This document shows positions 1 through 8,867 of a DNA stretch of 64,000 bases, in pieces. The position numbers were made by a program, and so were the translations under genes. This DNA comes from Mesorhizobium sp. M7A.F.Ca.US.008.03.1.1 (GTDB lineage Bacteria > Pseudomonadota > Alphaproteobacteria > Rhizobiales > Rhizobiaceae): NCBI RefSeq assembly GCF_003997495.1, contig NZ_RZRU01000009.1:62001-126000 (forward strand), read 5' to 3'. Every line of letters starts with the position of its first letter. The stretch's first letter is position 1. The notes beneath the pieces were generated by a model, which saw only the letters and a program-made list of their open reading frames with translations, did not search any database and had not been told where the DNA came from.

Positions 1-489
1 TGCGTAGCCGTCGCGGCCAAGATCCGCCGCCAGCATGCGCGCCATCTTGATGCCGGCCAGCGATGCGTTACGCGCGCCGACGATGGCGACGCCCGGCAGC
101 CGGAAGACAGCGGCATTGCCTTTGACCGCCAGCAGCGGCGGCGGATGGTCCATGTTGCGCAAGAGCTGGGGATAGTCTGTTTCACCGATGCCGACAAAGC
201 GTGCGCCAGCCTTTCGGGCTGCTTCCAGTTCGGCCTCGGCTTCGGCGACCGAAGGGATGCGGGCGATCCGGCGGGCGCCGCCCGAAATCATCAGTTCCGG
301 CAGCATTTCGAGCGCCACCTCGGCCGAACCGAAACGGTTGATCAGGTCGCGAAAGGAGGCGGGGCCGACATTCTGGGTGCGGATCAGCCGAAGCCAGTTC
401 AGCCGCTGCCGGTCGCTGAGGCGCGGCCCGGCGGCCGGCTCGCTCACCGCGGTGGCGCGATCGCTCACCTCGGTGGCGCGCTCGCTCAC
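1..489 (-). CDS. dprA: DNA-processing protein DprA (N-terminal part, runs off left edge)
   Basis: DprA/Smf protects incoming single-stranded DNA and loads RecA on it during natural transformation. The gene continues beyond base 1, so only 163 codons are visible. They hold the N-terminal helical region and the start of the Rossmann-like DNA-binding core, seen as [10 protein letters not shown]. The GTG start at 489 shares bases with the plsY stop (GTGA overlap), so translation is probably coupled to plsY. The first codons are a 21-bp tandem repeat that supplies further in-frame GTG codons at 468 and 447, so the true start is uncertain by up to 14 residues. It is the last visible gene of the pyrB-pyrC'-plsY-dprA run. 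Confidence 0.85.
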   Translation of the reverse strand, partial: MSERATEVSDRATAVSEPAAGPRLSDRQRLNWLRLIRTQNVGPASFRDLINRFGSAEVALEMLPELMISGGARRIARIPSVAEAEAELEAARKAGARFVGIGETDYPQLLRNMDHPPPLLAVKGNAAVFRLPGVAIVGARNASLAGIKMARMLAADLGRDGYA

Positions 490-490
490 C
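441..490. repeat. 21-bp tandem repeat spanning the dprA start
   Basis: Two adjacent 21-bp units (441-461 and 462-482) differ at two positions and are followed by an 8-bp partial third copy (483-490). Read on the minus strand, each unit encodes a 7-residue peptide of the type VSERATE / VSDRATA and starts with GTG. The repeat therefore duplicates the translation start of dprA, and copy-number change would add or remove 7 residues without shifting frame. Confidence 0.85.
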
Positions 491-1073
491 CCTTGGCTCC
501 GATCTTGCCCTCGGTGCCGGCAAGCAGGCGCGAAATGTTTTCCCGGTGCTTGATGAAAACGATGATGCTCATCACCACGAACAGGGCCGCATTCTGCGGT
601 GTGCTCAGGACATAGAGAACGATCGGCACGATGACGGCTGCCGTCAGCGCCGCCAGCGAGGAGTAACGGAACAGGAAAGCCATCACCAGCCAGACGACGG
701 CGAAGATCAGCGCCACCTGCCAGGCAAGGCCGATCAGCACCCCGAGATAGGTTGCGACGCCCTTGCCGCCCTTGAACCCGAGCCAGACCGGGAAGAGATG
801 GCCGAGAAAGGCCCCGAGACCGGCCGAGATCGCCAGGTCAGGCGCGAAATGGCCTGCTATCAGCACGGCGGCCGTGCCCTTCAGCGCATCGAGCAGCAGC
901 GTCGCGGCGGCAAGGCCTTTGTTGCCGGTGCGCAGAACATTGGTGGCGCCGATATTGCCGGAGCCGATCTTGCGTACATCGCCAAGCCCGGCGGCGCGGG
1001 TGAGCAGGAGCCCAAAAGGAATCGAGCCCAGGAGATAGCCAAACACGAGCGCTGGGATGAGGCTGTAAGTCAT
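486..1073 (-). CDS. plsY: Glycerol-3-phosphate acyltransferase PlsY
   Basis: PlsY transfers an acyl group from acyl-phosphate to glycerol-3-phosphate, the first step of phospholipid synthesis in the inner membrane. The 195-residue length is typical. The family signatures GSIPFG near residue 17, SGNIGATN near residue 38 and [10 protein letters not shown] near residue 101 are all present between hydrophobic segments. It follows the pyrC-like gene on the same strand, 58 bp downstream, and its stop overlaps the dprA start. PlsX is not in this window. Confidence 0.95.
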   Translation of the reverse strand: MTYSLIPALVFGYLLGSIPFGLLLTRAAGLGDVRKIGSGNIGATNVLRTGNKGLAAATLLLDALKGTAAVLIAGHFAPDLAISAGLGAFLGHLFPVWLGFKGGKGVATYLGVLIGLAWQVALIFAVVWLVMAFLFRYSSLAALTAAVIVPIVLYVLSTPQNAALFVVMSIIVFIKHRENISRLLAGTEGKIGAKG

Positions 1074-1131
1074 TGGTTCCCCTGCATTTCCCCTGACGGA
1101 CCGGCGTCAGGCGCGATGCGCGGTGGCCGGC

Positions 1132-2418
1132 TCAGACGGAGAACACTGTGCGGCCCGCAACCAGCGTTTGCAAGACCTTGCCTTGCAGTCGCGCGCCTTC
1201 GAAACAGGTGTTTTTCGAGCGCGAACGAATGCCGCTTTCGCTGACGATCCAGGGTTCGTCGAGGTCGACAAGCGCAAGATCGGCGACAGCGCCGGGCTTC
1301 AGCGTGCCGCCGGGCAGTCCGAACAGTTTTGCGGGAGCGGTGGACAAGGTCTCGATCAGCCGGAGCAACGGCACATCGCCATTGTGGTAGAGCCGCAATG
1401 CGGCGCCCAGAAGCGTCTCCAACCCGACGGCGCCAGCCGCCGCATCGGCGAAGGGCAGGCGCTTGGTGTCGACGTCCTGCGGATCGTGCGAGGAGACAAT
1501 GATGTCAATCGTGCCGTCCCTGACCGCCTCGATCATCGCGAGCCGATCTTCCTCGGCGCGCAAAGGCGGCGTCAGGCGGAAGAAGGTGCGGTATTCGCCG
1601 ACGTCGTTTTCATTGAGCGACAGATTGTGGATCGCGACGCCTGATGTGACGGCCGCACCATCTGACTTCGCACGCGTGACGGCGTTTGCCGCCATCGCCG
1701 TCGAGATCTTTGCCGCGTGGTACGAACCGCGCGTGAGCCGCGCCAGCGCAAGGTCGCGCTCCAGCGGGATGGATTCGGCTTCACGCGGAATGCCGGAAAG
1801 GCCGAGCCAGCTTGCGTAGAGCCCCTCGTTCATCACGCCGGATGAACCGAGGTCCGCATCCTGCGTCTCATGCACGATGGTGGCGCCGAAGTCGCGCGCA
1901 TAGGTCAGCGCGCGGCGCATCACCAGCGCACTCGATATGGTGTGGCGGCCATCGGTGAAGGCGACAGCGCCGGCTTCGCGCAGCAGGCCGAACTCGGTCA
2001 TCTCGCGCCCGTCGAGGCCCTTGGTGATCGCCGCAGCCGGAAAGACATTGACGATCGCCGTGTCCTTGGCGGTGCGCAGCACGAATTCGACCAGCGCGAC
2101 ATTGTCGATCACCGGGTCGGTGTCGGGCATCATGACGAGGGAGGTGACGCCGCCGGCCGCCGCCGCGACACTTGCCGATGCGATGGTCTCGCGGTGCTCG
2201 CCGCCCGGCTCGCCGATGAAGACGCGGCCGTCGATCAGGCCTGGAATGATCGCCTTGCCGGCGCAGTCGATGACGGTTGCGCCCTCGGGGACGCCCTGGT
2301 TCAGCGCTGCCTTGCCGGCGGCAACGATCTCGCGGCCATCGACGATGACAGCGCCGATCTCGTCAACGCCGCGCGAGGGGTCGACAATGCGAGCGCGCTC
2401 AAAGACCGTCGTGCTCAT
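1132..2418 (-). CDS. pyrC: Dihydroorotase-like protein PyrC', probably non-catalytic
   Basis: This is an amidohydrolase-fold protein of 428 residues and belongs by sequence to the type I dihydroorotases. The metal-binding HxH after PGLID is replaced: positions 65 and 67 are Arg and Phe, and the following Arg (69) is Gly. The later DHAPH-type motif reads SHDPQ (310-314), so its Asp is also lost. Zinc-dependent hydrolysis of dihydroorotate is therefore unlikely. In Pseudomonas an inactive PyrC' encoded with pyrB is needed to assemble aspartate carbamoyltransferase, and the same role is inferred here. The ATG at 2418 overlaps the pyrB stop (TGATG). A GTG one codon earlier (2421) is possible. A true catalytic PyrC should exist elsewhere in the genome. 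Confidence 0.9.
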   Translation of the reverse strand: MSTTVFERARIVDPSRGVDEIGAVIVDGREIVAAGKAALNQGVPEGATVIDCAGKAIIPGLIDGRVFIGEPGGEHRETIASASVAAAAGGVTSLVMMPDTDPVIDNVALVEFVLRTAKDTAIVNVFPAAAITKGLDGREMTEFGLLREAGAVAFTDGRHTISSALVMRRALTYARDFGATIVHETQDADLGSSGVMNEGLYASWLGLSGIPREAESIPLERDLALARLTRGSYHAAKISTAMAANAVTRAKSDGAAVTSGVAIHNLSLNENDVGEYRTFFRLTPPLRAEEDRLAMIEAVRDGTIDIIVSSHDPQDVDTKRLPFADAAAGAVGLETLLGAALRLYHNGDVPLLRLIETLSTAPAKLFGLPGGTLKPGAVADLALVDLDEPWIVSESGIRSRSKNTCFEGARLQGKVLQTLVAGRTVFSV

Positions 2419-3371
2419 CACGCAACCTCGCGATTGCGACGGGGGTCGAGCAGCGCTTCCATGACCGCCATGCGCACGGCGACGCCCATCTCGACCTGTT
2501 CCTGGATGGCGCTTTGAGGACCGTCGGCGATTTCCGAGGCGATCTCGACGCCGCGGTTCATCGGCCCGGGATGCATCACCAGCGCGTCGTCCTTGGCCGC
2601 CTTCAGCTTCTCGGCATCGAGGCCGAAATAACGGAAATATTCGCGCACCGAAGGCACGAAGGCGCCTTCCATCCGCTCGCGCTGCAGGCGCAGCATCATC
2701 ACCACATCGGCGCCCTTGAGACCCTCGGCCATCGAGCGGGTGACGATGACGCCCATCTTCTCGATGCCGGTGGGCAGCAGCGTCGACGGCGCGACGACGC
2801 GCACCTGCGCGCCGAGCGCGTTGAGCAGCATGATGTTGGAACGCGCCACGCGCGAATGCAGGATGTCGCCACAGATGGCGACGATGAGCTTCGACAGCGG
2901 ACCCTTGGCGCGGCGGATGGTCAGCGCGTCGAGCAGCGCCTGTGTCGGGTGTTCATGCGCGCCGTCGCCGGCATTGACGACAGAGCAACCGACCTTCTGC
3001 GCCAGAAGGGCTGCCGCACCGGCCGATTGGTGGCGGATGATCAGAATGTCGGGGCGCATCGCGTTCAGCGTCATCGCCGTGTCGATGAGCGTTTCGCCCT
3101 TCTTCACCGAGGAACTCGCAACCGACATGTTCATGACATCGGCGCCAAGCCGCTTTCCGGCCAACTCGAACGACGACTGCGTGCGCGTCGATGCCTCATA
3201 GAAGAGGTTGATCTGGGTGCGGCCGCGCAGCGTCGAGGTTTTTTTCTCTGACTGCCGCGAGATCGCGACCGCTCGATCCGCCCTGTCGAGCAACAGCTCG
3301 ATGTCGGCGGGAGAAAGATCGCGGATGCCCAGAAGATGGCGGTGAGGGTAGGGGGACGAAGCGTCGGTCAT
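2418..3371 (-). CDS. pyrB: Aspartate carbamoyltransferase catalytic subunit PyrB
   Basis: PyrB condenses carbamoyl phosphate with aspartate in the first committed step of pyrimidine synthesis. At 317 residues it has the usual length. The carbamoyl-phosphate site STRTQSSFE starts at residue 61, the flexible loop SSVKKGET lies near 87-94, and the HPTQ motif is at 141-144. The gene opens the minus-strand run pyrB-pyrC'-plsY-dprA and overlaps pyrC' by one base. No pyrI-type regulatory subunit is seen, which fits the class in which PyrB assembles with a PyrC-type partner. Confidence 0.96.
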   Translation of the reverse strand: MTDASSPYPHRHLLGIRDLSPADIELLLDRADRAVAISRQSEKKTSTLRGRTQINLFYEASTRTQSSFELAGKRLGADVMNMSVASSSVKKGETLIDTAMTLNAMRPDILIIRHQSAGAAALLAQKVGCSVVNAGDGAHEHPTQALLDALTIRRAKGPLSKLIVAICGDILHSRVARSNIMLLNALGAQVRVVAPSTLLPTGIEKMGVIVTRSMAEGLKGADVVMMLRLQRERMEGAFVPSVREYFRYFGLDAEKLKAAKDDALVMHPGPMNRGVEIASEIADGPQSAIQEQVEMGVAVRMAVMEALLDPRRNREVA

Positions 3372-3460
3372 CTCAAGGCGCTGCTATAGGGTGGAGACTT
3401 TGCGGCTGCAAGCGCCAGCTTTGCATTGGAGCCGTTCTCCTCTATTTTTTCGCGTAGATG

Positions 3461-3475
3461 GCCGATTAAATCGGC
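3461..3475. promoter_or_regulatory. Inverted repeat in the pyrB / aidB divergent intergenic region
   Basis: GCCGAT-TAA-ATCGGC forms perfect 6-bp arms around 3 bases, in the 193-bp gap between the divergent pyrB and aidB starts. It lies about 90 bp before either start and has no T tract. It could be an operator for either direction. No known regulator consensus is recognised. Confidence 0.35.
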
Positions 3476-3564
3476 CGGTATTTTCGTCGCGCGCGCTGCA
3501 TGGCTTGGCTATATCTAGCCGACAGCCTCGGATTCGTGGCTTTCTGACGATAGAAGGATTGGGC

Positions 3565-5193
3565 GTGACCGACGACGTGACGAACCAGCCGCCGCCGCTG
3601 ACGGGCGGCAACGCCTGGCGGGGCGATCCGTTGCTGATCCAGCTCGCGGAGCGTTTTTCCGAGCCGGTGCGCAAGGAACTCGACGGTCTCGGCCGTTTCG
3701 TGCTGACACAGGAGGCGCAGGAACTGGCGCGCCTCGCCAATGTCGAGACGCCGAAGCTGAGGACCCATGATCGCCAGGGACGGCGCATCGACGTGGTCGA
3801 GTTCCATCCCGCCTATCACGCCTTGATGCGCCGCTCGGTGGCCAACGGGCTGCATTCCTCGGTGTGGGAGAACGGCGACACCGAGATCGGCCGCCGCCAT
3901 CAGGTCCGTGCCGCCCGGTTTTATCTGACGGCTGAGCTCGAGACTGGGCATCTGTGCCCCATCACCATGACCAACGCTTCGCTCGCCGCCCTGATGGCCA
4001 GCCCAAAGCTGTTTCGCGAATGGGCGCCGCGCGTGACGACGCGCAAATATGACCAGAGCCAGAAGCCGCCCGTCGAGAAGACCGGGCTGACGCTCGGCAT
4101 GGGCATGACGGAGAAACAAGGCGGCACCGATGTGCGCGCCAATGTGACGAGGGCGGAACGCGCCGGCAGCGGTTTTTATCGGTTGACCGGGCACAAATGG
4201 TTCATGTCGGCGCCGATGTCGGATGCCTTCCTGGTGCTGGCGCAGGCGCCGGAGGGGCTGTCGTGCTTCCTCGTGCCGCGCGTTCTCGGTGACGGCTCGG
4301 GCAACGGTTTCCGCTTCCAGCGGCTGAAGGACAAGCTCGGCAACCGATCCAACGCATCCTCCGAAGTCGAATTCGTCAATGCCATCGGCGAGATGGTCGG
4401 CGAACCCGGTGCCGGTGTGAAGACGATCATGGACATGGTCACCCTGACCCGGCTCGATTGTGCCATCGCATCGTCGGCGATCATGCGCGCGGGCCTCGCC
4501 GAGGCCGTTCATCACGCCCGCCATCGTCAGGTGTTCGGTTCAACCCTGATCGAGCAGCCGTTGATGCAGCGCGTGCTGGCCGACATGGCGCTCGATGTCG
4601 CCGCCGCCACCGCGCTGTCGTTCCGGCTGGCGCGCTCCTTCGACGAGGCGGCCAGCGATCGCGGCGAGGCGGCGTTTGCCCGCGCCATGACGCCGGTCGT
4701 CAAATACTGGGTCTGCAAGATCGCCCCCCCGCTGCTCTATGAGGCGATGGAGTGCCTCGGTGGCAATGGCTATGTAGAGGAGGCGCCACTCGCCCGCTAC
4801 TATCGCGAGGCGCCGGTGAACGCGATCTGGGAAGGCTCGGGCAATGTCATGGCGCTCGACGTGCTGCGCGTTCTTGGCCGCGCGCCCGGCCTGTTCGAGG
4901 ATGTGCTGGCCGGCATCGACCGTGATCTCGGCGCCGGCGGACGCGGCACGATCGGCGTTCTGAAGGCGGCGATGCAGGTCGCTTCAACCGACGAAGGTTC
5001 GGCCCGCCTGCTGACCGAGCAACTGGCACTGTCGGCTGCGGCAGCGGAGTTGCGCCGGCTGGGGGCAGGGCGGATCGCCGACGCTTTCGTCGAGACGCGA
5101 TTGGCCGGTCAGTGGCGCAACACCTATGGCATGCTCGATTCGCGCCACGATGCGCGCATGATCATTGACACGCTCTATCCGCCGGTGAATTGA
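3565..5193 (+). CDS. aidB: AidB-type acyl-CoA dehydrogenase (adaptive response protein)
   Basis: This 542-residue flavoprotein matches E. coli AidB (541 residues) along its whole length. Shared segments include LCPITMT, the FAD-site motif GMGMTEKQGG, GHKWF, RLKDKLGNRSNAS and NAIWEGSGN. AidB binds FAD and DNA and is induced in the alkylation (Ada) response in E. coli. Its enzymatic role is unsettled. The GTG start at 3565 is chosen because AGAAGGA lies six bases upstream and the family length then fits, although the frame stays open further upstream. It is divergent from pyrB. No ada or alkB gene is nearby. Confidence 0.93.
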   Translation: MTDDVTNQPPPLTGGNAWRGDPLLIQLAERFSEPVRKELDGLGRFVLTQEAQELARLANVETPKLRTHDRQGRRIDVVEFHPAYHALMRRSVANGLHSSVWENGDTEIGRRHQVRAARFYLTAELETGHLCPITMTNASLAALMASPKLFREWAPRVTTRKYDQSQKPPVEKTGLTLGMGMTEKQGGTDVRANVTRAERAGSGFYRLTGHKWFMSAPMSDAFLVLAQAPEGLSCFLVPRVLGDGSGNGFRFQRLKDKLGNRSNASSEVEFVNAIGEMVGEPGAGVKTIMDMVTLTRLDCAIASSAIMRAGLAEAVHHARHRQVFGSTLIEQPLMQRVLADMALDVAAATALSFRLARSFDEAASDRGEAAFARAMTPVVKYWVCKIAPPLLYEAMECLGGNGYVEEAPLARYYREAPVNAIWEGSGNVMALDVLRVLGRAPGLFEDVLAGIDRDLGAGGRGTIGVLKAAMQVASTDEGSARLLTEQLALSAAAAELRRLGAGRIADAFVETRLAGQWRNTYGMLDSRHDARMIIDTLYPPVN

Positions 5194-5386
5194 GCCGCGA
5201 TCGTCGCAAAAACCGGCGCCATCCACAGCTTTGAGGCGTTGGTGGGTACCCTCACGCGTATGGCTAATCGCCGTTAACCTTAACAAATGGTTTCCGTTGC
5301 AGCGACGAGCGGCAAAGCCCACTGTCCTGGCGAAGCAGGGAATGGCTCAAATTGGTCGTCCCTTGCTTGGCGAAGCAGGAACACCG

Positions 5387-5956
5387 ATGCGACAGGTACT
5401 AACCTCTTTTCTGGCCTTGCACTGGGCGATCGTTTTCGCCCTGCTTGCGCTCATCTGCATCGACGGAAACCGTGGTGTGGCGGCGGCGCTGGGCGTGCTG
5501 GGTGCCACTATCGAGGGTACCCGCTTCATCGACCTCGACAACGTCGTTGTCGTGGCGCCGCTAGCCACCGCATTGCTTGTCGTCGCGGTTCTGTTTTTCT
5601 GGGCCTTTGTCGAAGCCCTGGTCAACGACGCGACCAGCGCGGGCGCCGACAGCGTTGCCCGCATCGCCTTCATCTGCGCGTCCGGCGTGTTGTCGCTGAT
5701 CGTCATCGGTGGCACCGCACAAGGCATCAACGGGCTGTTCATGGCTGTCGCCGTGCAGCTGACAGCACTTCTGGCGTCCTATGTCGCCATGCTTGCCGAA
5801 CGGCGATCCGTGGTTGCGACAGCGGCTTCGGGCGAAGGCGAGATCCATGCCATCGCGCACGGCATGGCAAAAGCCGCAGCCCACAATTCTCTGCTTTCAC
5901 TTATATCAGGCCGAACGGTGTCCAAGACCGGCTCCCATCCCAGGGGAGGCCGCTGA
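5387..5956 (+). CDS. Hypothetical multi-pass membrane protein
   Basis: I do not recognise this 189-residue protein. It has hydrophobic segments near residues 5-25, 47-72 and a long double stretch at about 85-130, followed by a polar C-terminus, so it is probably an inner-membrane protein with four spans. ATG 5387 is preferred because AGGA sits six bases upstream; an in-frame ATG at 5342 is an alternative. Its stop overlaps the start of the next gene (TGATG), and a GGGGAGG Shine-Dalgarno for that gene lies inside this one, so the two are probably one operon. Confidence 0.75.
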   Translation: MRQVLTSFLALHWAIVFALLALICIDGNRGVAAALGVLGATIEGTRFIDLDNVVVVAPLATALLVVAVLFFWAFVEALVNDATSAGADSVARIAFICASGVLSLIVIGGTAQGINGLFMAVAVQLTALLASYVAMLAERRSVVATAASGEGEIHAIAHGMAKAAAHNSLLSLISGRTVSKTGSHPRGGR

Positions 5957-6297
5957 TGCGCTACATCTTCGGATTCTGGGCGGCGCCGATGGCGATTTTC
6001 TGGGGCTGGTTCTATCTGTCGGCCAATGACATCAATTTCGGCTACACGATGCTCAGCCGACAGATGCACGACTTCTTCTTCCAGCTGTATGGTCAGATGC
6101 TCGGCATCGACCCGGCGATCATCCCCGGCATGGTGGCGAAGACGTGTGTCTTCGACGGGTTTCTGCTGATGGCGCTTTGGGCCTTCCGCCGTCGCCGCGA
6201 AATCGCCGGCTGGGTCAGACAGCGCTCGGCGGGTCGGGTTCCGTTCGAGCGGATGCGTGGAGCGACTGAAGCCGGTCCAAAACTCCCTGCAGAATAA
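5956..6297 (+). CDS. Small membrane protein, DUF6105-like
   Basis: This 113-residue protein has a hydrophobic N-terminal segment ([17 protein letters not shown]) and a second one near residues 62-78 that ends in an Arg-rich stretch (FRRRRE). It resembles small Rhizobiales proteins of the DUF6105 type from memory. Function unknown. The start follows AGGGGAGG with six-base spacing and overlaps the upstream stop. Its 3' end overlaps the convergent ruvX by 83 bp, which is unusually long and raises the possibility that the C-terminal tail is lineage-specific. Confidence 0.75.
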   Translation: MRYIFGFWAAPMAIFWGWFYLSANDINFGYTMLSRQMHDFFFQLYGQMLGIDPAIIPGMVAKTCVFDGFLLMALWAFRRRREIAGWVRQRSAGRVPFERMRGATEAGPKLPAE

Positions 6298-6721
6298 ACG
6301 CGGCTGCCGCCGAATCGATCTTGCCGGCGCGCTTGCGGCGCGAGAAATCCATCTCGATCAGCGTCCTTTCGGCCGCGACCGTCGATAGTCTTTCATCCCA
6401 GAGCACGAACGGCAGGTCGCTCATCTGTGCCATGTTGCGGACGAAGGCGCGCGATTTCTGCGCACGCGGACCTTCCGAGCCGTCCATGTTGATCGGCAGC
6501 CCAATCACCACCGCGCCGGCATTCTCTTTCTGCAGCAAGGCGAGCAGCACCGCCGCATCGAGCGAGAATTTCCTTCGCATGATGACCGGACGCGGATGGG
6601 CGAAGGAAAACCTCTGGTCCGAGACCGCGACGCCGATCGTCTTGTCGCCGAGGTCAAGCCCCGCCAGCGTCTTGCCGCCGGTTAGCCGCGCCGGCAATTC
6701 CTCGATCGTGATAATCCCCAC
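6215..6721 (-). CDS. ruvX: Holliday junction resolvase-like RuvX / YqgF
   Basis: This is a RNase H-fold protein of 168 residues in the YqgF/RuvX family, linked to 16S rRNA 5' end maturation and to Holliday junction processing. The family signatures are present: [15 protein letters not shown] with the first catalytic Asp, [20 protein letters not shown] with the catalytic Glu, and DSAAAAFIL with the terminal Asp. It is convergent to the upstream small membrane protein and divergent from the UPF0173 gene. Confidence 0.92.
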   Translation of the reverse strand: MGIITIEELPARLTGGKTLAGLDLGDKTIGVAVSDQRFSFAHPRPVIMRRKFSLDAAVLLALLQKENAGAVVIGLPINMDGSEGPRAQKSRAFVRNMAQMSDLPFVLWDERLSTVAAERTLIEMDFSRRKRAGKIDSAAAAFILQGVLDRLQSLHASARTEPDPPSAV

Positions 6722-6845
6722 CGGCCGTCCTTCGTCCTTTCACCACCACGTGTTTTGTCAAACGCGTGGCGGACACAGTAACCCTTTGATCTCGGGGCCA
6801 TCGGCGTTCTATCCTTTGGCAAGCCAAAAATCGAGGAATGCATTC

Positions 6846-7553
6846 ATGAAACTGACCTGGTACGGCCACTCGGCCTTTCGCATCGAAACGGCCGACGCCA
6901 AGATCCTCGTCGACCCCTATCTGATCGGCAATCCGTCCTGGACGGGCGGCTGGGAGGGACCGGCCGAGGGGATCACGCACGTGCTGCTGACGCATGGCCA
7001 CAGCGACCACATCAGCGGCGCGCTGGAAGTGCTCGGCAAAAGCGGCGCGCAGCTGGTCGCCAATTTCGAGATCTGCATGTATCTGGTTGGCAAGGGCGTC
7101 AGCGACAAGAAGATCAACCCGGGCAATATCGGCGGCACCGTCGATTGCGGCAGCTTCACCACCACTTTCGTCCAGGCGCTGCACTCATCCTCGTTCCCGG
7201 GCGAGGGCGGCCAGAACACCTATCTCGGCAATCCGGGCGGCCTCGTCCTGCATTTCCCGGACGACAAAACGCTCTATCACATGGGCGACACCGACATCTT
7301 TTCCGACATGGCGCTGATCAACGAGTTGCATGAACCGAAGGTCGGCCTGGTGCCGATCGGCGACCGCTTCACCATGGGCGGCGCGGTGGCGGCACTTGCC
7401 TGCCGCCGCTTCTTCAAGTTCGACACCGTGGTTCCCTGTCACTTCGGCACGTTTCCGATGATCGACCCGACCGCCGACAAGTTCGAGGCCGGCATGGAAG
7501 GGTCCGGCGTAAAGGTGGCATTGCCTGGCATCGGTGAGACGATTACGATCTAG
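6846..7553 (+). CDS. UPF0173 metal-dependent hydrolase
   Basis: This is a metallo-beta-lactamase-fold protein of 235 residues from the UPF0173 (YtkL-like) family. The zinc motif HGHSDH (near residue 56), a later MGDTD and a C-terminal CHFGTFP histidine complete the metal site. The substrate is unknown. ATG 6846 is chosen because the conserved N-terminus MKLTWYGHSAF begins there, after GAGGAA with seven-base spacing. The open frame extends upstream but that part is antisense to ruvX. Confidence 0.92.
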   Translation: MKLTWYGHSAFRIETADAKILVDPYLIGNPSWTGGWEGPAEGITHVLLTHGHSDHISGALEVLGKSGAQLVANFEICMYLVGKGVSDKKINPGNIGGTVDCGSFTTTFVQALHSSSFPGEGGQNTYLGNPGGLVLHFPDDKTLYHMGDTDIFSDMALINELHEPKVGLVPIGDRFTMGGAVAALACRRFFKFDTVVPCHFGTFPMIDPTADKFEAGMEGSGVKVALPGIGETITI

Positions 7554-7577
7554 GCGCGGCTAAAGTGAAATAAAACC

Positions 7578-7994
7578 ATGGCTTTAAGGCAATCTCTTTG
7601 TGTATCGATGCTGGTCGCGGCGTCGCCCGCGCTCGCCGCGGATGATTTCATCGAAGGCGTCTACTTGCAGTCCGAAGAGCTTTGCAAACAGGCCAAAAAG
7701 GACACGCTGCAAACGCTGATCGACGCCGGCAACATCGTGCTTTCGGCGCACGGCCTGCAGAGCGTCGAATACAATTGCGAGTTTCTGCAAATCAGCAAGG
7801 CGACGGCTTCGCCGAGCTGGGCGGTGACGGCCATCTGCCAGGAACCGGGCTATGTCTTCCCGGATGTCCTCTCGGTGACGCAAATGAACGCGAAGCAGAT
7901 CGATCTCGTGTCGGTCCGGCGCGTCGACGACGAAAGCGAAGCAAGCGGCAACAGCGGCAGCTACTATCTATGCGAAGGCGTTGCCCTGCCATAG
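7578..7994 (+). CDS. Hypothetical secreted protein
   Basis: This 138-residue protein begins with a signal peptide (MALRQSLCVSM... cleavage likely after ASPALA, near residue 20). The mature part is polar with four cysteines (in EELCKQ, YNCEF, AICQE and YLCEG), which suggests one or two disulfides in the periplasm. No family is recognised. It stands alone between the UPF0173 gene and gatC. Confidence 0.75.
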   Translation: MALRQSLCVSMLVAASPALAADDFIEGVYLQSEELCKQAKKDTLQTLIDAGNIVLSAHGLQSVEYNCEFLQISKATASPSWAVTAICQEPGYVFPDVLSVTQMNAKQIDLVSVRRVDDESEASGNSGSYYLCEGVALP

Positions 7995-8115
7995 ACAGCA
8001 CCCTGTAGACCACTGACCGAAGAGCCGGCCGCCAACACGGCCTGCCGCACGATGCATGTTGCGCAGCGCGCGCGGCGCCGCTATAGCCCGAACTGGTTTT
8101 CCCCGAGGCAAAAAC

Positions 8116-8403
8116 ATGTCCGTAGATCTTCAGACAGTGAAGCGCGTCGCGCATCTCGCCCGCATCGCGGTGAGCGAAGAAGATGCCGAACGGATGACCG
8201 GCGAGCTGAACGCCATTCTGGGCTTCGTCGAACAGCTGAACGAGGTGGATGTTTCCGGCGTCGAACCAATGACCTCAGTGACGCCGATGGAGATGAAGAA
8301 GCGCAGGGATGTTGTCACCGAGGGCGGCAAGGCAGCCGACATCGTCGCCAACGCGCCGGCGACCGAAGAGAATTTCTTCCTCGTGCCGAAGGTCGTGGAG
8401 TAA
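8116..8403 (+). CDS. gatC: Glu-tRNA(Gln)/Asp-tRNA(Asn) amidotransferase subunit C
   Basis: GatC is the small structural subunit (95 residues) of the GatCAB amidotransferase that converts misacylated Glu-tRNA(Gln) or Asp-tRNA(Asn) to the amide form. The N-terminal [14 protein letters not shown] helix and the C-terminal VTEGG...[16 protein letters not shown] are typical. The chosen ATG gives the family N-terminus. The GNAT gene follows after 8 bp, and gatA follows that. gatB is not in this window. Confidence 0.94.
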   Translation: MSVDLQTVKRVAHLARIAVSEEDAERMTGELNAILGFVEQLNEVDVSGVEPMTSVTPMEMKKRRDVVTEGGKAADIVANAPATEENFFLVPKVVE

Positions 8404-8411
8404 AACGGCCG

Positions 8412-8867
8412 ATGGCAATCGACATCGCCATTGAAACGCCATTGCAGGACGACGTGCGCGGTCTGGTCAAGGAACTCAACGAGACCTTGCTCGAACTGAC
8501 GCCGCCGGAGCATTGCTACCATTTGACGGTCGAGCAGATGGCCGGTGTGGATACGACTGTTTTCATCGCCCGCGACAATGGCATGGCCATCGGCTGCGGC
8601 GCGCTGAAGCGCCATGATGGCGCCATCGGCGAGGTCAAGCGCATGTACACGCGGCCTTCGCATCGTGGCCGCAAGATTGGCGCTAGCATCGTCGAGCGGG
8701 TCGAGGCGCTGGCGCGAAATGAGGGGCTGAAGCGTCTGGTGCTGGAGACGGGCGATCGTCATCCCGCGGCGTGGACAGTCTATGAACGTGCCGGGTTCTC
8801 GCGCTGCGGCCCGGTGCTGGATTATCCCGATTCCGAGTGGTCGGTGTTTTACGAAAAGAGCCTTTGA
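8412..8867 (+). CDS. GNAT-family N-acetyltransferase
   Basis: This is a 151-residue GNAT protein. The acetyl-CoA site is seen as [13 protein letters not shown] (near residues 78-90), preceded by the beta-strand segment AIGEVKR and followed by VLETG...WTVYERAGF. It resembles PanZ/YjcF-like single-domain acetyltransferases; the substrate is unknown. It is inserted between gatC and gatA, and its stop overlaps the gatA start (TGATG), so it is co-translated with the amidotransferase. Confidence 0.88.
   Translation: MAIDIAIETPLQDDVRGLVKELNETLLELTPPEHCYHLTVEQMAGVDTTVFIARDNGMAIGCGALKRHDGAIGEVKRMYTRPSHRGRKIGASIVERVEALARNEGLKRLVLETGDRHPAAWTVYERAGFSRCGPVLDYPDSEWSVFYEKSL

Noticed and set aside
3466..4524. 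352-codon minus-strand frame opposite aidB
   Set aside because: It is the antisense shadow of an unambiguous AidB protein, with no start context or domain.
5258..5300. TTAACC-rich sequence considered as a CtrA binding site
   Set aside because: The two TTAA elements are only two bases apart, not seven as in the CtrA consensus.
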